A program made the translations under genes and the position numbers. This document shows positions 8,667 through 18,840 of a stretch of DNA of 64,000 bases, in pieces. Below the pieces are notes generated by a model. The model was given only the letters and a program-made list of their open reading frames with translations, ran no database searches and had not been told where the DNA came from. The stretch is from Leucobacter insecticola. GTDB lineage: Bacteria > Actinomycetota > Actinomycetes > Actinomycetales > Microbacteriaceae. The DNA is taken from contig NZ_CP049934.1 of NCBI RefSeq assembly GCF_011382965.1, forward strand, positions 248,001 through 312,000. The letters are read 5' to 3'. The first letter of the stretch is position 1; every line of letters starts with the position of its first letter.

Positions 8667-9950
8667 CTATAGAATCCAGTTCGCCCCGGCCGCAACCGGC
8701 CACGACCACGCGGTCGCAGCGCGCGCAAGGGCGGCGGGTCTGTGCACTTCGACCAAGCCCGCCTGCGCAAGGGCCGCGAGCGAGACCGTTCCCAGGTGCG
8801 CAGCGCCAAGCTCCCGCACATCGAGGGTGAAGTCAGGATCCACATCGCTCGGCGTTACCTCCGCGGCCCCTTCCGTATTGACGCGTACTCGCCACAGCCC
8901 GGCATTCTCTGGGATCAGCTCGTCACGCACACCGACCACCACGTCAAGTGGCGCCGCGTATCGTCGCTCGGCGAGGGCGCGCGGCACATCAATGAGTCGT
9001 AGCCAGTGCAGATCATGAGTGACGGGCTTCGCGGCGCGTGCGTCAACAAGCAACGACAGAATCGGGTCATCGATGGGGAGGAGCGAGGCATCCACTCGTG
9101 AGGTGAGATCCAAATCCAACAGAATCGACCACAGCAGGTGCGTAGCCGCCGGATCAAGCGCAACGATGTCGCGCAGGATCACAACACCCTCGGCGTTATC
9201 GCGATCCCACACGGGCTTTCGGCGGAAGCGTGCATAGCCGCGGGCCGCGCCGCTCGCATCGCGCACGATGAGCACGCGAAGCGCTTCGAGCCCGTGACGC
9301 CTGACGGGAGCGTCTTCGTCGCAAGACTCTCGAAGCTCTGGCGTCTCCCAGGTCACCCAGCCGGGCCGACCGATCCCCTCGGGCAGCCGTGCGACGTCCC
9401 GGTGCAGCCGCGCGATCTCGTCACCGTGCAGCGCCGGGTCCCAGATATGCATCTCCGGTGTCAGCGCTTCGCTCCCCGCAACAACTCGGAGCGCCGCCCC
9501 GCGTGGCACGGTGAGCGACATCTGCGGAGTTGCCGCACCGTAGCCGAAGCGGCCATAGATTCCCGCCTCAGCCGCGGCAAGGCCGGAGACCGCCTCACCG
9601 CGTTCCCGGCAATCATTGAAGTGGTGCATCATCATCGACCGCAGTAGGCCCCGGCGGCGATGCGCTGGGTGCACTGCAACCCAGGTGAGCCAGCCACAGG
9701 CGACCTCCGCGCCCGGCACGGGGAAGGCGCGGAGGGTGTGCGCCCCGTACATGCCAGAGAGTTCCGACGAGGCGCTTGAGTCACGAGCTTCAACACCCCA
9801 GAACCGCCCCCACGGGATCGCGTGTTGCAGTCGCAAGAGATCGTCAAACGGGATCTCCATGGGGAACGCCCACGCGTCGAGCCGCAGCGCGTCCTCCAGT
9901 CGGTTCTCGGGATCGAGCAGGGTCAGGCTGTAGTTCTCTGAGAAGCTCAC
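8667..9950 (-). CDS. Eis-like GNAT N-acetyltransferase
   Basis: About 427 residues from the GTG at 9950. The N-terminal GNAT domain contains VAVHPAHRRRGLLRSMM, the acetyl-CoA pyrophosphate-binding loop V-x-P-x-x-R-x-x-G-x-x. A second degenerate GNAT fold and a C-terminal SCP2-like domain follow, ending in a free carboxylate at NWIL. This is the three-part layout of the mycobacterial Eis family (about 400 residues), which acetylates amines on aminoglycosides, peptides or small molecules. The GTG is preferred to the more distal starts because GATACT lies 6 nt before it and family members begin here. It is transcribed alone, convergent with accA3. Confidence 0.85.
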   Translation of the reverse strand: MSFSENYSLTLLDPENRLEDALRLDAWAFPMEIPFDDLLRLQHAIPWGRFWGVEARDSSASSELSGMYGAHTLRAFPVPGAEVACGWLTWVAVHPAHRRRGLLRSMMMHHFNDCRERGEAVSGLAAAEAGIYGRFGYGAATPQMSLTVPRGAALRVVAGSEALTPEMHIWDPALHGDEIARLHRDVARLPEGIGRPGWVTWETPELRESCDEDAPVRRHGLEALRVLIVRDASGAARGYARFRRKPVWDRDNAEGVVILRDIVALDPAATHLLWSILLDLDLTSRVDASLLPIDDPILSLLVDARAAKPVTHDLHWLRLIDVPRALAERRYAAPLDVVVGVRDELIPENAGLWRVRVNTEGAAEVTPSDVDPDFTLDVRELGAAHLGTVSLAALAQAGLVEVHRPAALARAATAWSWPVAAGANWIL

Positions 9951-9956
9951 CGTTTC

Positions 9957-9962
9957 AGTATC
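9957..9962 (-). promoter_or_regulatory. Possible -10 box of the Eis-like gene
   Basis: GATACT, 6 nt before the GTG start. It departs from TAnnnT only at the first base, so this is weaker than the other leaderless promoters. Confidence 0.4.
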
Positions 9963-10140
9963 GCCGACCAAACGACCCTTGCGCCAGCGGAAGGATGGCG
10001 GAACGCCCGATACGGTCTTCGTCTCCGCACAAGACAATCTGCGGATTTGATGGGAATCCGGCGTAACGTTTGATCAAAATTAACAACAAGTGTAGCGTTG
10101 ATTCTCGTTCTTTTATTCAATTATTAGACAAGGATGTCAA

Positions 10141-11546
10141 ATGGCGTACACCGCCCGAGAGTCCACTCTCACACCGCCCCCCGCAACCACCAGCACTTCC
10201 GCGAAGGAACGTCGCAAGGTTGTCGCGGCGTCGATCATCGGCACCACGATCGAGTGGTACGACTTCTTCATCTACGCCTTCGCCGCGAACCTCGTGCTGG
10301 CAAAGCTGTTCTTCGTGCCAGCTGGTGAGGAAATGATGCAGATCCTGTCGCTCATCACGATTGGCCTGTCGTTCCTGTTCCGCCCACTCGGCGCGTTCCT
10401 TGCAGGACACTTCGGCGACAAGCTTGGCCGCCGACCCATGCTCGTCATCACGTTGCTCCTCATGGGCATCGCGACCGTCGGTATTGGATTACTTCCCACT
10501 TACGAGACGATCGGGATCACCGCCCCGTCCTGCTCATCTTGCTTCGCATTCTGCAGGGCGTCTCCGCGGGTGGCGAGTGGGGCGGCGCCGTGCTCATGAC
10601 CGTCGAGCACGCTCCCAAGGGCAAGCGCGGCTTCTTCGGCATCTTCCCCCAGCTGGGGGTGCCGCTCGGCATGCTACTCGCCTCGGGAGTCCTCGCGCTC
10701 ATGCGCGTGCTCGCGCCCGGCGAGGCGTTCGAAGAGTGGGGGTGGCGTGTCCCCTTCCTCATCTCCGTTGTGCTCATCATTGTCGGCTTCGTTATCCGTC
10801 GCACGGTAGACGAGTCTCCCGTGTTCAGTGAGATCAAGGAAAGCAAGCAGCTGGGATCCGCCCCCATCGTGCAGGTGTTTCGGCGCCACACACCACTCGT
10901 GGTCCTCTGCGCACTGCTCTTCGCTGGCAACAACGGCGTCGGCTACATGCTGACAGGAGGGTACGTACAGGGTCTCGCATCACGACCCAAGACGGAGGGA
11001 GGACTCGGTTACGATCCCGTGCAAGTTCAGCTCGCCGTCCTCACCGCGGCGCTCGTCTGGGGCATTTTTACCTTCCTCTCCGGGCCGCTCTCGGATCGCT
11101 TCGGCCGCAAGAAGCTGATGACCTTTGCGTGGCTGATCCAGGCCGTGGGTGTGGTGCCGCTCTTCCAGTTCGTCGAGCACGGCGGGGCCTTCCACGTGCT
11201 CCTCGGCACCAGCCTGCTCGCGATCGGCCTCGGCCTGACCTACGGCCCGGCAGCCGTATGGTTTGCGGAGAGCTTCCCAGCGTCACTGCGCTATTCGGGT
11301 ATCTCGATCAGCTACGCGCTCGGTGGGGTGATCGGCGGGGCATTCGCACCGACTATCGCGCAGGTCCTGCTACAGACCTACAGTACGACCTGGGCAATCA
11401 CCGTCTACCTGATGTTCATTACCCTCATTGGGCTTTTTGCGGCGACACTGCTGCGCGATCGCACCGACGTGCCCCTCAGCATCGAGTTCGAGAAAAGCGG
11501 GCAGTGGGCGAACTGGAAGTCCGAAAAGGATTTCGTCGGGAGCTAG
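10141..11546 (+). CDS. MFS metabolite:H+ symporter (MHS/ShiA-like), frameshifted
   Basis: Two overlapping frames, 10141-10599 and 10539-11546, together encode one MHS-family permease. The N-terminal part has GTTIEWYDFFIYAFAAN and FLAGHFGDKLGRRP, the MFS loop 2-3 signature. The second part resumes with LLRILQGVSAGGEWGGAVLM. One missing base in the CCCC run at 10523-10526 explains the break; adding it gives 468 residues, the normal length. MHS members import organic acids, shikimate, alpha-ketoglutarate or osmolytes with protons. AAGGA precedes the ATG, and the 190 bp upstream is AT-rich, consistent with a regulated promoter. The TAG stop is contributed by the adjoining MITE terminus. Confidence 0.85.
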
Positions 11547-11708
11547 TGTCCTGTGTCGCAAGTTACTTTGCAGATCCCGGTGCTCCGCTGGATGCGGCGC
11601 GAGGCGGAGGAGTGAGGCGATGCCGTTGCATCGTCGAATGACGACAACGACGCGATGCGCCGCCGGAGTGCCGGGAGATGTGAAGCGAATTTGCGACACA
11701 GGACACTA
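11544..11708. mobile_element. MITE-like element with 16-bp perfect terminal inverted repeats
   Basis: GTGTCCTGTGTCGCAA at 11546-11561 is repeated exactly inverted at 11691-11706, each flanked by TA (11544-11545 and 11707-11708), consistent with a TA target duplication. The interior is an imperfect palindrome (CCGGTGCTCC against GGAGTGCCGG, and a second arm around CGATGC/GCATCG). It is 165 bp long and has no transposase. The left end supplies the MFS stop TAG and the right end supplies the original stop TAG of the minus-strand GNAT gene. Confidence 0.8.
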
Positions 11709-12340
11709 AGCCTCGGCGGGGGTGCGGGCATCACGCCAGTAGGTCTGCACCTTCGCCCCCTCGGCATTTCTATATGCCCCCGAGGTAGATACCCCTGTTT
11801 CTCGTAGCGGGCATCGTTGGCCGGGTTTGAAGATTCGAGATACGTGTCGATGCCGAAGGCGTCGTAGCGCTCGATCGACAATCGCAGCAGCGCCATTCCT
11901 TCACCCTTGCCCCGTGCTTCCGGCGCAACGGCAAGGAGGGAGAGGTACGCGTGCGGCTTGGTAGGTCTTGCTTCTTCGAAACGGTCGCCTACATCGAACA
12001 GCATCTGCGCGGCATCCGCCGGCAGTAATCGTCGCACCAATTCCGCGTAGTCCTCGTGCGATTCGGGGGCGACTTCGTCTTCGCCCTCCGGAAACCAGAT
12101 CGCGACAGCCCTGATCGCACCGTCGTCTCCGACAGCGACCAGGGAATCGTCACACCTGAGACCCTGCGCCGCCATGAACGACCAGTACTCGGTCGCCTGC
12201 GAGAGGCGCTGCTTGGGATCCGGAAACGTCGGCCCCCACACCGGATCGTCGAAGAACGCCGCGGCGAGCAGCCCGGCAATCTCCGGAAGGTCGGTTTCGA
12301 CGGGCTGGCGCACTCCGCGGGGCAATACGAAACTGGTCAT
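11706..12340 (-). CDS. GNAT-family N-acetyltransferase, frameshifted near its end
   Basis: The ATG at 12340 (MTSFVLPRGVRQPVETDLPEI) opens a GNAT domain. LLAVAPEARGKGEGMALLRL is the acetyl-CoA loop and LESSNPANDARYEKQGY is the usual C-terminal strand. Just after HIEM the frame is lost at the GGGGG run (plus-strand 11756-11760). One added base gives the ending PRGAKVQTYWRDARTPAEA and a TAG at 11706-11708 (211 residues). As sequenced, translation instead runs through the MITE to 11543. A leaderless TATGAT box sits 6 nt before the ATG. The substrate is unknown. Confidence 0.8.
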
Positions 12341-12346
12341 TCTGTG

Positions 12347-12352
12347 ATCATA
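12347..12352 (-). promoter_or_regulatory. -10 box of leaderless GNAT promoter
   Basis: TATGAT, 6 nt before the ATG at 12340 on the minus strand. Confidence 0.6.
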
Positions 12353-12449
12353 CCCCGGCTGTTCGAGGCAAACAGGTGAGTATGCTCGCGCAAAACGCGT
12401 ACCTTCCGGCCAGGGGAATATCTCAGGATCGGGCAGGGTTGCACCGACT

Positions 12450-13445
12450 ATGGCCGCAACCCCGCTCTCGATCCTGGATCTCGCAACCGTCGAAGCGGGT
12501 GGGAGCATCGCCGACGCCTTCCGCCACTCGGTCGAGATCGCACAGCTTGCGGAGCGGAGCGGCTACTCGCGCGTCTGGTACGCGGAACACCACAACATGC
12601 CCTCGATCGCCTCAAGCGCGACAGCGGTGCTGATCGCGCACATCGCAACCAAGACCTCGACCATCGGCTTGGGGGCAGGCGGCGTGATGCTGCCCAACCA
12701 CTCCCCGCTCGTCATTGCCGAGCAGTTCGGGATGCTCGCCGAACTACATCCTGGCAGGATCGGGCTCGGGCTCGGCCGTGCTCCCGGCACCGATGGAGCA
12801 ACGTTCCGGGCGCTGCGGCGCACGCACCAGGCGGCGGAAGCATTTCCGAACGACGTCATCGAACTGCAACGATATCTCTCTGACGAGCTCCCTCGCACCG
12901 CCGTCAACGCGTATCCGGGGCGCGGCACACGGGTTCCCCTGACGATCCTCGGCTCGAGCCTCTTCGGCGCGAGCCTCGCCGCGCAGCTCGGGCTCCCCTA
13001 CTCTTTTGCCTCGCACTTCGCACCCCAAGCACTCAGCGCGGCCGTTGATTATTACCGCAGCAACTACGTGCCGAGCCAGGCACACCCAACTCCCTATGTG
13101 AGTGCCGGGATCAACGTGGTCGCGGCCGCCACCGATGCGGAGGCTGAAGCGCTGTTTAGGCGCACCGAACTCGACCGGATTCGCCGTTTCCTGTCACGCG
13201 GGCGGGAGCAGGATCTGACCGTTGAGGAGGCCTCCCAGCTGTTTGATACTCCCGCGGCCACGGAGATTCGGGGCATGCTGAAGCACACGGCGATCGGCGG
13301 GCCGGAGCGGGTGCGCTCGGAACTCGAAGCCTTCGCGAAGTTCGCAAATGTAGACGAACTCGTGACCGTGCACGCGGCTCCCACGCGAGCGGAGCAGCTT
13401 GAATCTGTGCGGATCGCGGCGCCCAGCGACGTGCCCCGCGCCTAG
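12450..13445 (+). CDS. LLM-class flavin-dependent oxidoreductase
   Basis: 331 residues of the luciferase-like monooxygenase family, single-domain TIM-barrel type. [26 protein letters not shown] and the [39 protein letters not shown] block are the family hallmarks for FMN and substrate binding. It probably oxidises a small organic substrate with reduced flavin, but the substrate cannot be assigned. A TATGCT box at 12381-12386 could drive it with a leader of about 55 nt. It converges with the LuxR-type regulator and has no clear operon partner. Confidence 0.88.
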   Translation: MAATPLSILDLATVEAGGSIADAFRHSVEIAQLAERSGYSRVWYAEHHNMPSIASSATAVLIAHIATKTSTIGLGAGGVMLPNHSPLVIAEQFGMLAELHPGRIGLGLGRAPGTDGATFRALRRTHQAAEAFPNDVIELQRYLSDELPRTAVNAYPGRGTRVPLTILGSSLFGASLAAQLGLPYSFASHFAPQALSAAVDYYRSNYVPSQAHPTPYVSAGINVVAAATDAEAEALFRRTELDRIRRFLSRGREQDLTVEEASQLFDTPAATEIRGMLKHTAIGGPERVRSELEAFAKFANVDELVTVHAAPTRAEQLESVRIAAPSDVPRA

Positions 13446-13472
13446 CTCTCAGCGCGCCGCAACGGAAGTCTG

Positions 13473-16015
13473 TTAACTCCAGAGGCCAGTAGCGAGCAGA
13501 TAGGTACGAATGTCGCTGCGCTGTTGCGCACCAAGCTTCTTCATCAGTCGGTTGACGTGAGACTCAACTGTTCTGGTGCTGACAACGAGGGCTTCGGCGA
13601 TCCGCGGGTTCGAAAGCCCCGAGGCGATAAGCTCCGCAACTTCGAGCTCCCGTGCCGTCAGTTCGACCTGGTTTGTCGGAGCGGCCTGAGTTTTGCCCGA
13701 GGCGATCGCCTGTAGCTCCCGCAGCGCAGGACTATCAGTGACGTCGGCTCCTAGCGCGTCCAGGGCTCGCTGGGCAAGCTGCGGGGCGTTAATGCCGTCG
13801 CGCTTAAACTGGATCCGGGCCACACTGCGAGCCACACTTTCGACATCACGAGAGACCAGATGATCCACAAACTCTGTCCAGTGCATAAAGACGGGACTGT
13901 CGATCTGCTTCAGACGGGAGTGGACATCCGTCCACATCTCGGGGTCCGGATCAAGTTGCAGACCATCGAGGTAGAGGTACGCAGCGGCAACCTTAGCTCC
14001 GCGCTCCCAGAGTGCGTTGCCCGCGTCAACCAGTGTGCGCACCGCTTTCTTGCGGTCTCCGTCGAGAACGAGTCGTCGTCCGGTCACGACAGCGCGCTGC
14101 ATGGCAGGTAGATTTATTTCTGGGTACCCGAGTTCATCAAGCGCACCCAGGTGCTGCTTCATGAGAGTCCGTTGGCCGCGCTGGACCGCGAAGTAAGCGC
14201 TGAGGATCGAGGTTCCCACAAACGAAACGGGTGTCTCCGCGGAGGGCACGCCGAGGGAAGCTGCATCGACCAGCGCGTGCTCGGCATCCTCGAATCGGTG
14301 CGTGTAGAACGCCGACAGCGCCTTGAAGAAAGCGAACACACGAAGGCGTGGGGCGTCAAAGCTGCTTCTAGCGGCGGAAAAGTGCTGATCGATCAGTCGA
14401 TCGGCTTCGAGCCAGTCCCCCATCGTAAGTTTGGTGAATATTGCGGCCCCGACAAGCCTGGGCTCAGCTGAAAGCCCCAGATCGCAATTGGCCAAGAGTC
14501 CGTCCGCCGCAGCAACCCGACCGCTCACGAGCAGCCACTGGATCCGAGCAATCAGTACTTCTACTGGAACATCAGAAACCGCTGTGACAGCCGGGAACGG
14601 CTCCTCTTTGGGGATCTCGCCGAATGCCGTCTGTATAAGAACGGCCTGCGCCGTGAGTCGCGGAGCCTCTGAGGGAATTCGCGCCGCGGCCTGCTCAATC
14701 GCACGAAGGCCATCATCGAGCTTGCCCTTCTGATAGATGAGGTGGAGCCCCCAGGCGATACTCCACTCCGCGCGTTCTTCGTCAGTACCGTCTAGTTCGG
14801 CGCCGTGCAGGATCAGCGACTGGAGTTCCTCTTCCGAGCGCGAGGCGTCTGCCTCGAGGGCTGTGAGAAACTTCGCTGCGGTCGCCGGATTTGGGGATTG
14901 ACGCCAGCGCTCGCGAGCGCTGAGGGTGCGCAGGCGCGTACGTTCATGGGATAGGCGGACCATGATCACGTGATCCTCGGGCGCCGAATCCGAGATCTCT
15001 CCCCAAGATGCAGGCTCTTTCAGCGACCCGCCAATGCGTCTCAATACCTTGGCCCGCTGACCGGGGTGGACTCATGCCGGAAATACTCCGCGAGAAGCGG
15101 CGGCTGCAAAGCGAGGTGTCGTCGTTCAGACTGATCGAAGAGCGTGATGTATGACTTCTCTTCCAGCGCAAAGATCTGCCGCTCGGGCACCAAGCGAGAA
15201 GCCGTGTCAAGCTCCGCCGTGCCCAGGAGGGCGAGTGCCCGAAGCGCTCTGATATCTTTCCCGCTGAGCGGCTGCAGAATGATCCTTGCGAGGGCGCTGA
15301 GCGAGGTGCTCCAAAGCTCTCCCGTCGCCCGCAGGGTGCCGTGTTCGAGCAGAATATTTCCACCACGCTTACCCGCATCAACGATACTCAAAGCCGTGCC
15401 GATATTGCCCGCAGACTTCGCATAGACGCGGCTCAACGTTGAGGCCTCAATCTTCGCCTCAAGATGGTGCTCAAGCGTTGTTTCGAGCTCTGCGTAACTC
15501 ATCGCCGGGAGCGCGAGCGAGTAGACAAAGGTGAATCCGTTTGCGGGACGGAACCCGCGAAAAGGTTCAGCGCAGTGCACCGAGCGTGTGAAGAGCACCG
15601 GAACACCAAGCTTCGAACTCACCGCACTCAACGCACCCCAAGAGGCCTCATCCACCCAATCGGCGTCGTCAATGAGCATGACCGTGCGACCGGGCTTGAC
15701 CTGTTCTGACAGTCCACGCACCGCGGCCGCAACGGGCGCATGGCGGCTTTCCACAAGATCAGTAAGTCCTGTCATAGCGATCGCAGCGAAGGGCGAACGC
15801 TGATAAGCCTCGACGCCAGAAATCTCGATAACCTGCCACCCAAGCGTCATGAAATGCGCGCGGATACGCTGGAGCAAATGGGTTCGACCTGAACCATACG
15901 TTCCATGAATCTCGAGGCTGTGACCGCTCTGCAGCATATCAATCGCTGTCAAAAACACTTCACCACGTAGCATCGCGGACGATTCCCCCGTTCCCCTTTT
16001 GCCTTGCATGTACAT
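13473..16015 (-). CDS. Large LuxR-family regulator with N-terminal AAA ATPase (LAL-like), frameshifted
   Basis: Two frames, 15041-16015 (ATPase part) and 13473-15044 (TPR-like part plus HTH), belong to one regulator of about 847 residues. Adding one base to the CCCC run (plus-strand GGGG at 15063-15066) joins them as RHESTPGQRAKVLRRIGGS. The ATPase has a P-loop GTYGSGRT, in which the usual Lys is Arg, and Walker B VMLIDDAD. The C-terminus LTARELEVAELIASGLSNPRIAEALVVSTRTVESHVNRLMKKL is a GerE/LuxR HTH. Such proteins integrate a ligand or ATP signal to activate transcription. The start is uncertain: ATGs at 16015 and 16009 and one near 15972 are all in frame. Targets are unknown; tmm lies upstream on the same strand. 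Confidence 0.82.
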
Positions 16016-16349
16016 TTTGCCTAAAGTTCGACGCTCCCCACATCGACGTAGGCCACGACATCAATATTACCTCTATGTGGCTTCATCGAAACGCCCAAGA
16101 GGCCTCCAAGCTCGCAAGAGACTGGCCAAACTTTCCCCTGTATTGTTTCCACCGCGCAACTTGCGTGCACGGCACGGAACCATACAACTCAAGTTTCTCT
16201 CCAATGTGAGAGATTCTCGACCCCTCTTCCAAAAACCAGTATGAACCGGGCTCCTCTTCAGCAAAATGTCCCGGCAATCTACGTAGACATCCCACGCAAT
16301 CTCAGTACCCCTTTGTTCCCGGTCTACGCTGACTCAGCAGCCCTGAAGC
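16016..16349. other. Intergenic region, no gene seen
   Basis: 334 bp between tmm and the LuxR-type gene, both on the minus strand. It should hold the regulator promoter. A small dyad (CTCTC-N6-GAGAG near 16196-16211) is the only structure noted. Confidence 0.5.
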
Positions 16350-17707
16350 TCAAGCCCGCGCAGCGGCCAGGTAGCGTTCGAGACTGTCATCGAGTTCTTC
16401 AATCCACGGCGTGTGATGAGGTGCGGCCATCGTACCGGTAATCACCGAGCGGTAGCAGCGATCTCGGTAGCCCATGATGTCGTCCTTCTTGTCGAGTTTC
16501 CAGGCCAAGAAGATGTTGACCACCTCGTCAAGATCAAACTCCGGGTAATCGGTCTGCTGGATAAGGTCTCGCACGTATTCAGCTTGGAAGCGGATCTCGT
16601 CACTCGACCCCTGGAGCCGTTCAAATCGCGCATGCCAGGATGCCATTGATGCGTCACGCTCGGCGGCATCGGGGAGATCCGCACGGCCCATGATCAGGTC
16701 ACGCACGTACCAGGCCTGAGCATCGAACATGTTGAAGGTGAACCACTGGTCCTGCGCCCCCAGGTAGAAGAGTCCGGGATTCTGCTGCCACACGACCCCG
16801 CGGTAGAGACCCGCGGGGTATACGGTGTTCGGACCCGAGAGCGCGAGCTCGTGCGGCAAGAACGGGTACTTGTGCGCATAGCCTGTGCACAACACGATTG
16901 CATCAATGTGTCGCGAGGTCCCATCACCGAACGTGACGGTATTGCCTGCGATGCACTCAATGCCCTGACGCTCTTCAAAGCCAGCGGGCCAGTCGTATCC
17001 CATGGGCTCGCTGCGATAGCTCGCCGTCACCGATTTGGCGCCCATCTTGTATGCCTGGCTGCCGATGTCCTCCGCGGAATAGCTTGATCCGACAACGAGC
17101 ACGTCGAGATCCTTGAGGGACTCGGCGCCAAGGAAGTCGTGCGCGTGCGAAACCATACCCGGGAACGTCTCGATGCCGGGCAGTTCAGGGGTGTTCGGGA
17201 AGGAGAAGTGACCGCTCGCCACAACTACATGGCCAAAGACCTCGACGGTTGTATCCCCGCTCGGGAGGTGCTCACTGATGACGGTGAATTGCTTGTCTTC
17301 GTCGTTGAACTCAATGAGACGCACAACCGTCTCAAAACGCACGTACTTGCGCACATCGGAGTGTTGTAGCCTGCCAGCGATGTAGTCCCAGAGAACCGGA
17401 CGCGGTGGATACGAGGAGATCGGACGCCCGAAATGCTCGTCAAAGGTGTAGTCGGCGAACTCGAGCCCTTCCTTGGGCCCGTTCGACCACAGGTTACGGT
17501 ACATGCTCGAGTGCACGGGCTCACCGTGTTCGTCAAGCCCGGTGCGCCAGGTGTAGTTCCACTGGCCACCCCAGTCTTGCTGCTTCTCAAAGCACACGAG
17601 CTCGGGGATCTCGGCCCCTGCCGAGCCGCCGACTCGAATGCCCGAAGTTGTGCCATGCCGCTCGGCCCGGCCCCAATGATTGCTACCCTCTTCTTGCACG
17701 TCATCAC
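16350..17707 (-). CDS. tmm: Trimethylamine monooxygenase (flavin-containing), frameshifted
   Basis: The N-terminal frame (GTG 17707, CKKRVAIIGAGPSGMAQLRAF) and the long frame beginning in the same region join if one base is added to the CCCC run at 17615-17618. That gives 452 residues, the length of bacterial Tmm. GAGPSG binds FAD, GSSYSAEDIG binds NADPH, and FPGMVSHAHDF is the FMO fingerprint FxGxxxHxxxF. The blocks DWGGQWNYTWRTGLDE, SSMYRNLWSNGPKE and QDQWFTFNMFDAQAWY match bacterial trimethylamine monooxygenases closely. The expected reaction is TMA + NADPH + O2 to TMAO. AGAGG lies 7 nt before the GTG. No TMAO demethylase or TMA transporter is adjacent. Confidence 0.85.
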
Positions 17708-17994
17708 TCAGTTGCCTCTCTCCACGGCGTTGCGCGCGAATGTGCGCACTTCGACTCTCAGGACAGGCAGAACTACACAAGCAATTGAGTTCTCTGACCG
17801 TGCTTTGAGCGTTCGTGGCAGACGGGAAAACACCAAGTTTCAACCGGTCACTCGCTCGCAATTCCTCAACCGTATCAGGCGTGCGCAGACTGGTTCTGGG
17901 AGTTGGCGTCAGGGGCCCTAGCCACCGCAGCGCCCTGGGGCAGCCGATACCGTGCATTATGTGCCGCGCGATACGCCGGTGGCGGATTGAGGGT

Positions 17995-18000
17995 TATCCT
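17995..18000 (+). promoter_or_regulatory. -10 box of leaderless promoter
   Basis: TATCCT, 6 nt before the ATG at 18007. Confidence 0.6.
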
Positions 18001-18006
18001 CGAAAG

Positions 18007-18387
18007 ATGTCCTCGGATACCCCCACCACGCTCGGCACCGAACATGGGAAGCCCGGCAAGCGCAGCCCTGAGTTCTGGGGGCGGGCCGCGCTGACCTGCT
18101 TCCTGGCGGTACTGTTCATCGGGGGCGTCCTGGCTCAGAGCGGCATTCACGAACTCGAACCCTGGGCGGGCCTGTCTGGCCCGATCGGCTACTTCGGCTA
18201 CTTCGGCGGGATCGTGCTGGCGGTTGTGTCGCTCATCCGCCGCGAACCTCGCGGGCTTGCGATCGCCACACTCGTCTTGGCCGGCATACTCCTAGCCACG
18301 GTCGCTCTTATTTGGGCGGCTCTGTGGTGGATGATTACGAGCCAACCGCCGTGCGAGGGTGGTCCGTTCTGCTTCAACCCGGCGTAG
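18007..18387 (+). CDS. Small three-helix membrane protein, unknown function
   Basis: 126 residues: a hydrophilic N-terminus of about 25 residues, then three hydrophobic helices (around 28-47, 60-80 and 85-110), ending with a short cysteine-containing tail (PPCEGGPFCFNPA). I recognise no family. An open frame extends further upstream, but the ATG at 18007 is preferred because a TATCCT box lies exactly 6 nt before it. It is divergent from tmm with a 300-bp gap in which no other gene is visible. Confidence 0.7.
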   Translation: MSSDTPTTLGTEHGKPGKRSPEFWGRAALTCFLAVLFIGGVLAQSGIHELEPWAGLSGPIGYFGYFGGIVLAVVSLIRREPRGLAIATLVLAGILLATVALIWAALWWMITSQPPCEGGPFCFNPA

Positions 18388-18488
18388 GCGCTGCTGACCG
18401 GATGTGCCCGATAATCTTGCCTGGCGCGGGACTCATCGGCACGGTTCCCTCGCGCCTGATCCTTACGCTCCACGGAGCTACCCAACGC

Positions 18489-18513
18489 AAAAACCCCCGG
18501 CTGGGCGGGGGTT
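18489..18513 (-). terminator. Intrinsic terminator of the tRNA-Thr/tRNA-Met unit
   Basis: On the minus strand an AACCCCCG stem, a short loop and CGGGGGTT are followed by a T run, just downstream of tRNA-Met. Confidence 0.75.
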
Positions 18514-18528
18514 CTTGGTGACTCTCTG

Positions 18529-18602
18529 TAGCTGAGGCGGGGCTCGATCCCGCGACCTCACGATTATGAGTCGTGCGCTCTAACCAGCTGAGCTACTCAG
18601 CC
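18529..18602 (-). tRNA. tRNA-Met (CAT)
   Basis: 74 nt. The acceptor GGCTGAG pairs with CTCAGCT (one G-T pair), the D-arm is AGCTCAGCTGGTTAGAGC, and the anticodon loop CTCATAA on stem CACGA/TCGTG reads AUG. The T-arm has GATCGAGCC, slightly off the GTTCRAnYC consensus. CCA is not encoded. The sequence is of the elongator-Met type; an Ile2 (lysidine) identity is less likely. Confidence 0.9.
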
Positions 18603-18637
18603 AAACTGGCCCGCACAAGTGCGAGCCAGAGAGTCAG

Positions 18638-18709
<72 letters not shown>

Positions 18710-18840
18710 GTAGCCATCCTGCGATGACAACCGTTCGAGAATAGCACCTTTCGCTTCTCATTGCGAAATCTGGTTGGCTAGTAGTGAGGGCGCACCGATT
18801 GCGCGCCGCCCCCTCCACGCCGAAGAAAAAAGGAGTACCC

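Noticed and set aside
11543..11705. C-terminal extension of the GNAT protein through the MITE
   Set aside because: It exists only in the shifted frame; the corrected frame ends at TAG 11706-11708 with a normal GNAT C-terminus.
11544..11708. Complete insertion sequence
   Set aside because: Only 165 bp lie between the inverted repeats, with no room for a transposase.
13473..16015. Separate ATPase and LuxR-type regulator genes with a 4-bp overlap
   Set aside because: One base added in the GGGG run restores a natural sequence across the junction and the length of known single-chain regulators, and the supposed second gene would start at a TTG without a ribosome-binding site.
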